Assembly: GCA_016207545.1 (NCBI GenBank)
Contig: JACQPO010000107.1
Span: 1-11,315, forward strand
DNA length: 11,315 bases
From: Methanobacteriota archaeon
Lineage (GTDB): Archaea; Thermoplasmatota; Thermoplasmata; RBG-16-68-12; EA-27
Direction of reading: 5' to 3'
The translations under genes and the position numbers were made by a program. Shown one piece after another: positions 6,569 to 11,315 of this stretch; the stretch's first letter is position 1, and every line of letters begins with the position of its first letter. A model generated the notes under the pieces. That model did no database searches. It saw nothing but the letters and a program-made list of their open reading frames with translations, and was not told the origin of the DNA.

Positions 6569-6967
6569 ATGGGGTTCGAGAGCGTCGAGGGCAACGGGAT
6601 AGAGCGCACGGACAAGACGATGACTCCGTTGGAGGCATCGCAACTTCTGACCGACGAGTACAGCGCGAAGATCCTGCTGGCGACGTACAAGCGGCGGATC
6701 AGCGCGCAGGAAATCAGCCAGAAGTACGGCATCCCGATCGCGGCGTGTTACCGCAAGATCCGGATGCTCGAGGAAACGGGCCTCATCCAGTGCGTCGATC
6801 GCATCCTGACCCAGAAGGGCAAGCGGAAGAACCTGTATACGTCGTGCCTGAAGAACGCCTACATCTTCTTCGAGAACGGGCGTCTCCGGGCGCGATTCCA
6901 GCTGGCGACCGGGGTGGTCAAGGACTTCGGCGGCGACTGGAACGGGATGGACCTCCTGAAGCAATAG
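6569..6967 (+). CDS. Winged helix-turn-helix transcriptional regulator (ArsR-like), copy 2
   Basis: A 132-residue paralogue of the preceding regulator. After an 18-residue N-terminal extension rich in charged residues, the domain runs from TPLEASQLLTDEY through SAQEISQKYGIPIAACYRKIRMLEETGLI, then a basic wing (TQKGKRKNLYTS) and a short C-terminal region. The HTH recognition segment IPIAACYRKI is identical to that of copy 1, while the wing and tail differ, so the two may recognise overlapping sites but respond differently or form heterodimers. ATG 6569 fits the strong TATA box. ATG 6620 would give a protein starting like copy 1 and is the alternative. Independent transcription from copy 1 is likely because each gene has its own TATA box. 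Confidence 0.87.
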   Translation: MGFESVEGNGIERTDKTMTPLEASQLLTDEYSAKILLATYKRRISAQEISQKYGIPIAACYRKIRMLEETGLIQCVDRILTQKGKRKNLYTSCLKNAYIFFENGRLRARFQLATGVVKDFGGDWNGMDLLKQ

Positions 6968-6976
6968 GTCCCTAAT

Positions 6977-6996
6977 TCTCATCCCGGATACTGGCC
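6977..6996 (+). promoter_or_regulatory. Upstream box TCTCA-N5-GATACTGGC before the 43-codon ORF
   Basis: TCTCA at 6977-6981 and GATACTGGCC at 6987-6996. Its composition, internal spacing and distance to the ATG at 7038 (61 and 51 bases) match the box before 6142, with 14 of 20 aligned bases identical. Confidence 0.45.
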
Positions 6997-7001
6997 CGCG
7001 C

Positions 7002-7010
7002 GCCTTTATT
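7002..7010 (+). promoter_or_regulatory. TATA-like box for the 43-codon ORF
   Basis: CCTTTATTT is centred about 30 bases before the ATG at 7038 with no Shine-Dalgarno sequence, fitting leaderless transcription. This promoter is a main reason to believe the short ORF downstream. Confidence 0.6.
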
Positions 7011-7037
7011 TGGTCAGCGGGCGAAGCGTCTGGCGTC

Positions 7038-7169
7038 ATGAGGATTCGGCTGCACAAGATCCTCAACGAGGGGCGGAGCGTGCGGTTCGAGAAGACCGAC
7101 GAGGATGTCCTGGACCTGAACATCATCGTGTCCAAGGACGCCAAGGCGAGCCGCCAGCGCGCGGAATAG
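7038..7169 (+). CDS. Small ORF, 43 residues, unknown function
   Basis: ATG 7038 to TAG 7169 encodes a 43-residue, highly charged protein (MRIRLHKILNEGRSVRFEKT..., then DEDVLDLNIIVSKD and a basic tail). It has a short alternating stretch that could form a beta hairpin, and no cysteines or membrane segment. I do not recognise a family. Support comes from a well-placed TATA-like box, G/C-ending codons like those of real genes nearby, and an upstream box shared with the first winged-helix gene. It lies 21 bases before the 3' end of the convergent hpt gene. Alternatives are a spurious ORF downstream of a promoter for a non-coding RNA. Confidence 0.5.
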   Translation: MRIRLHKILNEGRSVRFEKTDEDVLDLNIIVSKDAKASRQRAE

Positions 7170-7190
7170 CCCCGTCGGGCGGATCGTGGG

Positions 7191-7751
7191 TCAGCGACGC
7201 TCCACGACCTTTCCGTTGACCACATCGACCCTCAGCAGCGTTTTGATCGCAATCCCGAGTTCCCGCTCGAACCGCTCCTTCTCCCGCGTCTTCTCGAAGA
7301 CGATGATCACGTCCACGAGCTTCGCGCCCACGTGGCGGAACGCCTGCACCACCGCGCGGAGGGTGCCGCCCGTGGAAATCACGTCGTCCACGAACACGAT
7401 GCGGTCTCCCGCGCGCACGTTGTTCATGAACAGGTTCGCCTTCGCGTAGCCCGTCACCTGCGCGACGCTGACCTCCCCGGGGAGCCCGTACTGGCGCTTG
7501 CGGAGGAACACGTACGGCTTCCCGACGCGCATGGAGACTGCGGCCGCGAGGGGGAAGCCCATCGACTCCGCGGTCGCGATTTTGTCGCAGTCCCAGTTCC
7601 CGACCCGCAAAATCTCGTCGACGACCTCCGCGAGAACCGCGGGGTCCCCGAGGGGGATGCCGTCCGTGATCGGGTGGACGAAATAGTCGTAGCTCCCGAA
7701 CCGGACGACCGGTGCGTCCGTCAGGCTCGCGCGAAGCCGTTCGAGGGGCAG
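7191..7751 (-). CDS. hpt: Hypoxanthine (guanine) phosphoribosyltransferase, archaeal Hpt type; probable CTG start
   Basis: Read from CTG 7751 the protein has 186 residues, the usual size for archaeal Hpt, and begins LPLERLRASLTDAPVVRFGS, then YDYFVHPITDGIPL (21-34), which is the conserved family N-terminus. It continues with TAESMG, RKRQYGLPGEVSVAQVTGYAK and the PRPP-binding motif VDDVISTGGT (121-130). The enzyme makes IMP (or GMP) from hypoxanthine (or guanine) and PRPP. Adenine as substrate cannot be excluded, since archaeal adenine and hypoxanthine enzymes share this family. No in-frame ATG, GTG or TTG exists between the upstream in-frame stop near 7857 and TTG 7610. That TTG would delete about 47 conserved residues, so CTG 7751, one base after the deaminase stop, is the best start. 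It is the last gene of the three-gene salvage operon. Confidence 0.88.
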   Translation of the reverse strand: MPLERLRASLTDAPVVRFGSYDYFVHPITDGIPLGDPAVLAEVVDEILRVGNWDCDKIATAESMGFPLAAAVSMRVGKPYVFLRKRQYGLPGEVSVAQVTGYAKANLFMNNVRAGDRIVFVDDVISTGGTLRAVVQAFRHVGAKLVDVIIVFEKTREKERFERELGIAIKTLLRVDVVNGKVVERR

Positions 7752-7752
7752 G

Positions 7753-9012
7753 TCAGGCCCCCCGTCCGAGGTCCGCGGCGACGCGGGCGGCCTGCTCCAA
7801 GATTTCCGCCTCGCCGGGCACGGTCCCGTGCTCCATGACGACGCGACCGTCGCAGATCACGGTGTCGACGCAGCTCCCCGTGGCGGCGTATACGAGGTTC
7901 GACACGAGATCGTGGGTCGGGGTCAGCTCGGGCCGCCGCAGGTCGATGAGCGCAAGGTCTGCGAGCTTCCCCACCGCGAGTTCCCCCGCCGGGAGGCCCA
8001 GCGCGCGCGCGCCGCCGGTCGTGGCGAGGTCGAACACGGTGCGCGCTGCGGCCACGGTCGGCTGACCGGTCGCGAACTTGTGGAGGAGCGCCGTCGCCTT
8101 CATGGACTGGAACATGTCGAGGTTGTTGTTCGACGCGGCCCCGTCCGTGCCGAGGGAGACGGTCACGCCCGCCGCCAGCATGGGCGCGAGGGGCATCGCG
8201 CGACCCACCGCGAGCTTCATGTTCGAGACGGGGCAGTGGGCGACCTTCGCCTTCCGCATCGCGAACGTGCGGATCTCCGCGTCGTCGAGCCAGACGCAGT
8301 GGGCGGCGACGACGTTTGGACCGAGGACGCCCAAGGACTCGAGGTACTGACCCGGCGTCTTCCCGTGGTCGTCCTTCGCCTCGTCCACCTCCTGCTTCGT
8401 CTCGCTCACGTGGATGTGGTACACATATCCGTGCTCGTCCGCGAGCGCCTTGAGCGCCTTCAGGGACTCCGCGGACACCGTATAGATCGCGTGCGGGCCC
8501 ACGGCGGGCACGACCCGGTCCGTGCCGACGGACGCGATCCTTCGCAGACCGTCCCGCGTTTTCTTCAGCAGTTCCTCCCCATGCGCGGGGTCGAGCAGGT
8601 CGATGAACCCCTCGCTCAGGTACGCGCGGATCCCCATCTCCCCGACCGCCTTTGCGGCGGCGTCCATGTGGAAGTACATGTCGTTGAAGCACGTCGTGCC
8701 GGATTTGATCATCTCGAGACACGCGAGCTTCGTCCCCCAGTAGACCGCCTCCGAGGTCAGCTTCCCCTCCGTCGGCCAAATCTTCGAGGTGAGCCAGTCG
8801 TGCAGCTCCATGTCGTCCGCGAAGCCGCGGAGGAGGGTCATCGCCGCGTGCGTGTGCGTGTTGATGAGCCCGGGAATGAGGGCCTTCCCCCGGCCGTCGA
8901 TCGTGATGTCCGCCTCGATCTTGGCGCCGATGTCCGCAATCCGATTCCCCTCCACGTAGACGGACGTCGTGCGGCCGTCCGGGAGACGAACATCGCGGAT
9001 CGAAATGCTCAC
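7753..9012 (-). CDS. dadD: MTA/SAH/5'-deoxyadenosine deaminase (amidohydrolase family)
   Basis: A 419-residue amidohydrolase, full length for the MTA/SAH deaminase family. Metal and active-site motifs are present: HTH at 53-55 after PGLIN, HVSE at 201-204 (His ligand and substrate-binding Glu), AHCVW at 237-241 (His238) and GTDGAASNNNLDMF at 288-301 (Asp290). Members hydrolyse the 6-amino group of S-adenosylhomocysteine, 5'-methylthioadenosine or 5'-deoxyadenosine to the inosine form. The M. jannaschii homologue is a 5'-deoxyadenosine deaminase with broad activity. The start is GTG 9012, 24 bases after the stop of the phosphorylase gene; one base separates its stop from the proposed hpt start. 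The order phosphorylase-deaminase-Hpt indicates one salvage pathway. Guanine or other deaminases of the superfamily are less likely given the SNNNLDMF motif. Confidence 0.93.
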   Translation of the reverse strand: MSISIRDVRLPDGRTTSVYVEGNRIADIGAKIEADITIDGRGKALIPGLINTHTHAAMTLLRGFADDMELHDWLTSKIWPTEGKLTSEAVYWGTKLACLEMIKSGTTCFNDMYFHMDAAAKAVGEMGIRAYLSEGFIDLLDPAHGEELLKKTRDGLRRIASVGTDRVVPAVGPHAIYTVSAESLKALKALADEHGYVYHIHVSETKQEVDEAKDDHGKTPGQYLESLGVLGPNVVAAHCVWLDDAEIRTFAMRKAKVAHCPVSNMKLAVGRAMPLAPMLAAGVTVSLGTDGAASNNNLDMFQSMKATALLHKFATGQPTVAAARTVFDLATTGGARALGLPAGELAVGKLADLALIDLRRPELTPTHDLVSNLVYAATGSCVDTVICDGRVVMEHGTVPGEAEILEQAARVAADLGRGA

Positions 9013-9036
9013 GCGCGCCCGATGCCCGGGACTCCG

Positions 9037-9774
9037 TTAAACGTTTCCTTTGGCGGCGAGCTCGCGCAGAATCCCCGGGAGAAGGGCGGCGACTTTCTCC
9101 GCGTTCCGCCGCGCGCCCTCCAAGATTTGCTCGAAGGACAACGGGCGGGCCGCGATGCCGTGCGCGTAGTTGTCCACCGTGCACAGGCACGCGTACCCGA
9201 GGCCGAGCTCCGCCGCCAAGGTCGCCTCGGACGCCATCGTCATGCCGACGACGTCCGCGTAGTCCTTCAGGAGCCGGATCTCCGCCTTCGTTTCGAGCCT
9301 CGGCCCGCGGGTCTGCGCGTACACCGCGCGGCCACGGACGCGGACGCGCGCCTTCCGCGTCGCGATCAGCGCGGCCCGCCGAACGGCCTCGTCGAGCTGC
9401 GGGGTCGCGTGTACGACCTTCTCGTCGAAGAACGTCGGGAGGTCCCACAGGCACAGGTAATCGTGGGGAACGACGAGGCTGCCGGGCCGCAGGTCCTTCT
9501 TCAGGGACCCCACGGAGGACGTCCCGAGGATGCGGCGCACGCCCAGCTCCTTCAACGCCCACACGTTCGCCCGGTGGTTGATCCGGTGCGGCGGCACCGC
9601 GTGGCCGGGCCCGTGGCGGGCGAGGTACGCGACCTCCGTCGTCCCGATCCGTCCAATCCGCACCTCCGCGGACGGTGACCCATACGGCGTTTCCATCGCC
9701 TTCGCGGTCACATCCTGGAGGAGCGCGAGGCGCTCGAGGCCGGACCCCACGATCACGGCGACGCGCACGGGCAC
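9037..9774 (-). CDS. MTA phosphorylase family; predicted 5'-methylthioinosine phosphorylase
   Basis: A 245-residue member of the trimeric PNP/MTAP family, which splits purine nucleosides with phosphate into base and ribose 1-phosphate derivative. Family motifs are VAVIVGSGLERL (5-16), ARHGPGHAVPPHRIN (52-66), GTSSVGSL (84-91), TRGPRLET (155-162) and VGMTMASE (176-183). At the base-recognition site the sequence is VDNYAHG (200-206). Human MTA phosphorylase has TDYD there, with Asp220 and Asp222 binding the adenine 6-amino side; here the aligned residues are Asn202 and Ala204. Asn at the first position is the feature of 6-oxopurine-specific PNPs. With an adjacent deaminase and Hpt, the predicted substrate is methylthioinosine or 5'-deoxyinosine. 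GTG 9774 is chosen from the TATA-like box about 29 bases upstream; longer frames would cross the divergent promoter. It is the first gene of the operon. Confidence 0.9.
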   Translation of the reverse strand: MPVRVAVIVGSGLERLALLQDVTAKAMETPYGSPSAEVRIGRIGTTEVAYLARHGPGHAVPPHRINHRANVWALKELGVRRILGTSSVGSLKKDLRPGSLVVPHDYLCLWDLPTFFDEKVVHATPQLDEAVRRAALIATRKARVRVRGRAVYAQTRGPRLETKAEIRLLKDYADVVGMTMASEATLAAELGLGYACLCTVDNYAHGIAARPLSFEQILEGARRNAEKVAALLPGILRELAAKGNV

Positions 9775-9798
9775 GGGCTCGGCACGGAGAGGGGGTTC

Positions 9799-9807
9799 GA
9801 TAAACCT
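9799..9807 (-). promoter_or_regulatory. TATA-like box of the purine-salvage operon
   Basis: On the minus strand GGTTTATCG, centred about 29 bases before GTG 9774. It sits within the small dyad CGATA-AACC-TATCG (9798-9811), which could be part of an operator. Confidence 0.5.
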
Positions 9808-9864
9808 ATCGCGGTGCGCCGCGACGCCGCGAAAGCGCGGATGGGGCGCCTGGCTATTGATAGT

Positions 9865-9874
9865 GATACTGGCC
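9865..9874 (+). promoter_or_regulatory. GATACTGGCC core upstream of the first DUF835 promoter
   Basis: An exact copy of the ten-base core found at 6987-6996, again starting about 20 bases before the centre of a TATA-like box. The TCTCA half is not present here, so it is a weaker case. It is preceded by two TGATA pentamers (9858-9862 and 9864-9868). Confidence 0.35.
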
Positions 9875-9879
9875 GCAAC

Positions 9880-9889
9880 ACGTATATGA
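9880..9889 (+). promoter_or_regulatory. TATA-like box for the first DUF835 gene
   Basis: ACGTATATGA is the A/T-rich element of the divergent spacer on the plus side. It predicts transcription starting near 9912, giving a leader of about 25 bases. The leader contains AGGGGAAGG (9927-9935) just before GTG 9938, a possible Shine-Dalgarno sequence. Confidence 0.5.
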
Positions 9890-9937
9890 GCCGACCATCC
9901 GCGTCGGAATCGTCGCACGCCCACCCAGGGGAAGGCC

Positions 9938-10444
9938 GTGCCTACCGTCGAGGACGAACTCTTCCGCCAACTCGCGTTCGGGAAACGCCACTCGCTCGAG
10001 CCCGGACGCTCGTACGTGCTGAAGGAGAAGAAGCCGGGGAAGGCGTGGCAGGTGTTCACGCAGGCGCTCGAGGACGGGTACGAGGGCTTGTACGTGACCC
10101 GCCAACACCCGAACCACGTGGAGACGCGGTTCGGGCCGAAGACGCTGAAGGTCGTGTGGCTTTCGACGACCCTGGGTCGGGACTACGTGGATCCGCACAA
10201 CCTCGGCGCGCTCACGAACCTGATCAACGCGTTCACGGACCAGGCGCGGCCGGGCATCATCCTGCTCGACAGCCTCGAGTACCTCATGATCAACAACGAC
10301 TATCCACGGATTATCAAGTTCATCGAGTACCTCAACGAAATCGTGATGCAGAAGCAGTGCATCTTCGTGCTCTCCCTGGACGAACGGGCGTTCGATCCGA
10401 AGGAACTCGCCTATATCGAGCGGAACAGCGTCGTCCTCGAGTGA
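9938..10444 (+). CDS. DUF835 domain protein, copy 1
   Basis: A 168-residue single-domain DUF835 protein. It shows the family pattern: LEPGRSYVLKEKKPGKAWQVF (20-40), an EGLYVTRQHP segment (49-58), VVWLSTTLG (72-80), then DPHNLGALTNLINAF (85-99) and GIILLDSLEYLMINNDY (106-122), and a closing FVLSLDERAFDPKELAYIER (143-162). The ILLDSLEYL segment looks like a Walker B strand, but there is no P-loop, so a degenerate RecA-like fold is plausible. The family is common in Thermoplasmatota and its function is unknown. GTG 9938 is preceded by AGGGGAAGG, and no other in-frame start lies between it and the promoter. It is divergent from the purine-salvage operon and abuts the second DUF835 gene tail to tail. 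Confidence 0.85.
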   Translation: MPTVEDELFRQLAFGKRHSLEPGRSYVLKEKKPGKAWQVFTQALEDGYEGLYVTRQHPNHVETRFGPKTLKVVWLSTTLGRDYVDPHNLGALTNLINAFTDQARPGIILLDSLEYLMINNDYPRIIKFIEYLNEIVMQKQCIFVLSLDERAFDPKELAYIERNSVVLE

Positions 10445-10930
10445 TCACGCCGCGGGGACGCCCTGGAGCATCGAGAACGAGCTTTTCATCTCCGCGAGCT
10501 CCCCGACCGTGAGGGTCCGCGTGTCGATCGGGACGATGATCGCGCCGCCGTCCTCGCGGAACAACCGCTGGACGCGGAACAGGAAGTCGCGGACCTCCTC
10601 GTAGGAGTTCATGACCATCAGGAGCTCGATCCCATCGATGAAGACGGCCGCGTCGGGATGTCGCTGGAGGAACGCCCGGACGAGTGCGAAAATGCCGTCC
10701 AGGTCGAGGGGATTCACGGCGCGGCCGCCCCCCCGGGTGACGAGCCAATAGTGCTCCGCGCTCACGATCGGATAGCGCCGGGCGACGCGTTCCGGAGGCT
10801 CCCGCGTAATGCACAGCACCCGCCGCCCGAGCTTCGCGCGTTCCTGCAACAAGCGGTAGCTTAGGTCCGGTTTGCGCTCGTCGACGAGGAGGACGCGTCC
10901 CGAGGCGGGCAGGTGCACGACGGTCGTCAT
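10445..10930 (-). CDS. DUF835 domain protein, copy 2
   Basis: A 161-residue DUF835 protein, clearly divergent from copy 1. It keeps the core order: SGRVLLVDERKPDLSYRLL (10-28) with a region equivalent to GxxYLL, RRVLCITREPPERV (36-49), EHYWLVTRGGG (59-69), then NPLDLDGIFALVRAFLQ (73-89) and AAVFIDGIELLMVMNSY (94-110), and AIIVPIDTRTLTVGELAEM (130-148). As in copy 1 there is a Walker B-like strand (VFIDG) but no P-loop. Start ATG 10930; a TATA-like box about 40 bases upstream predicts a leader of about 14 bases with no clear Shine-Dalgarno sequence. Its stop codon directly abuts that of copy 1. It is divergent from a winged-helix gene, across a 16-base palindrome. Confidence 0.82.
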   Translation of the reverse strand: MTTVVHLPASGRVLLVDERKPDLSYRLLQERAKLGRRVLCITREPPERVARRYPIVSAEHYWLVTRGGGRAVNPLDLDGIFALVRAFLQRHPDAAVFIDGIELLMVMNSYEEVRDFLFRVQRLFREDGGAIIVPIDTRTLTVGELAEMKSSFSMLQGVPAA

Positions 10931-10965
10931 TGGCAGACCCGGGACCGAAGGGGTTGCCGAGTACG

Positions 10966-10975
10966 CTATAAATAG
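10966..10975 (-). promoter_or_regulatory. TATA-like box for the second DUF835 gene
   Basis: CTATTTATAG on the minus strand (CTATAAATAG on the plus strand), centred about 40 bases before ATG 10930. Because the element is nearly symmetric it could also drive rightward transcription, but a better-placed box for the rightward gene exists at 11006-11014. Confidence 0.55.
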
Positions 10976-10979
10976 ACTA

Positions 10980-10995
10980 TCGGAACATGTTCCGA
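10980..10995. promoter_or_regulatory. Perfect 16-base palindrome between divergent promoters
   Basis: TCGGAACATGTTCCGA reads the same on both strands. It lies between the two TATA-like boxes, 4 bases from the leftward one and 10 bases from the rightward one, so a dimer bound here could affect both genes. It has no loop, so a terminator hairpin is unlikely. The operator role is inferred. Confidence 0.6.
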
Positions 10996-11005
10996 ATTGC
11001 CGAGC

Positions 11006-11014
11006 CTTTAAATA
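11006..11014 (+). promoter_or_regulatory. TATA box for the final winged-helix gene
   Basis: CTTTAAATA is centred about 28 bases before the ATG at 11038 with no Shine-Dalgarno sequence, indicating a leaderless transcript and supporting this start for the truncated gene. Confidence 0.65.
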
Positions 11015-11037
11015 GCGACAGCCTCATCGATGCGCGG

Positions 11038-11315
11038 ATGCCGGGGCGGGGGCAGTATCGGTACTACAAACGGAAGTTGTACTTCTCCACGACCGACCGG
11101 ATCCTGCTCCATCTCCTGGACTATGTTGGGTACGAAGGGGAAGTTACGCAGCCCGACGACCTGACCCAGTTCGGGATCGCGGACGCGATCGCGCTGGGCC
11201 GGAGTACGGTCTCGAAGGCAATCCGGCGGCTCGTCCGCCAGGGGCTCGTGAAAAGCGCCCGGGCCCACGTGCCCTCGGGCAAGCTCCGTCGGACCGTATA
11301 CGTCCTCACGGAGGC
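11038..11315 (+). CDS. Winged helix-turn-helix (MarR-like) protein, N-terminal part, continues beyond window
   Basis: Ninety-two codons are visible and the frame is open to the end of the window. After a basic start (MPGRGQYRYYKRKLYFS), the segment TTDRILLHLLDYVGYEGEV is followed by LTQFGIADAIALGRSTVSKAIRRLVRQGLV (about 42-71), a clear helix-turn-helix with recognition helix RSTVSKAIRRL. A basic wing RAHVPSGKLRRTVYVLTE follows. This pattern (LTQFGIA...RSTVSKAI...HVxxGxxRRxVYxLTE) is one I associate with archaeal regulators in which the domain is N-terminal to a longer ATPase or tetratricopeptide region. What follows here cannot be seen. The start fits the TATA box 28 bases upstream. It is divergent from the second DUF835 gene and shares the palindromic region with it. 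Confidence 0.8.
   Translation, partial: MPGRGQYRYYKRKLYFSTTDRILLHLLDYVGYEGEVTQPDDLTQFGIADAIALGRSTVSKAIRRLVRQGLVKSARAHVPSGKLRRTVYVLTE

Noticed and set aside
7721..9678. Long frames on both strands over the deaminase and phosphorylase genes (about 610 codons each)
   Set aside because: They are frame shadows of the well-supported deaminase and phosphorylase genes, with Arg/Gly/Pro-rich composition and no domain pattern.
9775..10059. Upstream extension of the phosphorylase frame to 340 residues
   Set aside because: It would run through the divergent promoter and into the oppositely oriented DUF835 gene; the family N-terminus begins at GTG 9774.

Overview
The window is GC-rich chromosomal DNA that looks archaeal and most likely comes from a high-GC member of the Thermoplasmatota. 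The reasons are: (i) several predicted start codons lie 28-31 bases downstream of an A/T-rich TATA-like box with no Shine-Dalgarno sequence, the layout of leaderless archaeal genes; (ii) the gene content is archaeal: family 4 uracil-DNA glycosylase, archaeal-type Hpt, methylthioinosine-type phosphorylase, DUF835 proteins, a GvpD/RAD55-like ATPase and archaeal winged-helix regulators. The lineage is an inference from gene families, not from a marker gene. No rRNA, tRNA, CRISPR array or mobile element was seen.

Layout. Bases 1-432 are the 3' end of a class II fumarase/aspartase-superfamily gene. Bases 470-3217 look like a DNA-maintenance island: UDG family 4 and a Nudix hydrolase (4-base ATGA overlap), and a convergent full-length PolX-PHP DNA polymerase whose 3' end overlaps the Nudix gene by 23 bases. 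Next come a DUF72 (YecE-like) gene and a small convergent unknown gene. A 261-base divergent spacer with an inverted repeat precedes a two-domain RecA/GvpD-like ATPase (4539-6074). It is followed by two paralogous winged-helix regulators (6142-6486, 6569-6967) and a 43-codon ORF (7038-7169), each with its own promoter.

Bases 7191-9774, on the minus strand, form a compact purine-salvage operon. It is transcribed in the order 5'-methylthioinosine/MTA phosphorylase family protein, MTA/SAH/5'-deoxyadenosine deaminase, hypoxanthine phosphoribosyltransferase. The phosphorylase carries Asn and Ala where MTA phosphorylases carry two Asp. Read together, the genes predict MTA (or 5'-deoxyadenosine) -> inosine derivative -> hypoxanthine -> IMP. 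The last gene has no ATG/GTG/TTG that would include its conserved N-terminus, and probably starts at CTG one base after the deaminase stop codon.

Bases 9938-10930 hold two DUF835 genes tail to tail with no spacer. After a divergent promoter region with a perfect 16-base palindrome, the window ends inside a third winged-helix gene.

The most interesting non-coding signal is a shared upstream box, TCTCA-N5-GATAYTGGC. It lies at exactly the same distance (61 bases) from the start codons of the first winged-helix gene and the 43-codon ORF. An exact GATACTGGCC core also lies upstream of the TATA box of the first DUF835 gene. Together with tandem GTGAKAATCAC sites before the second winged-helix gene, this suggests a small local regulon.
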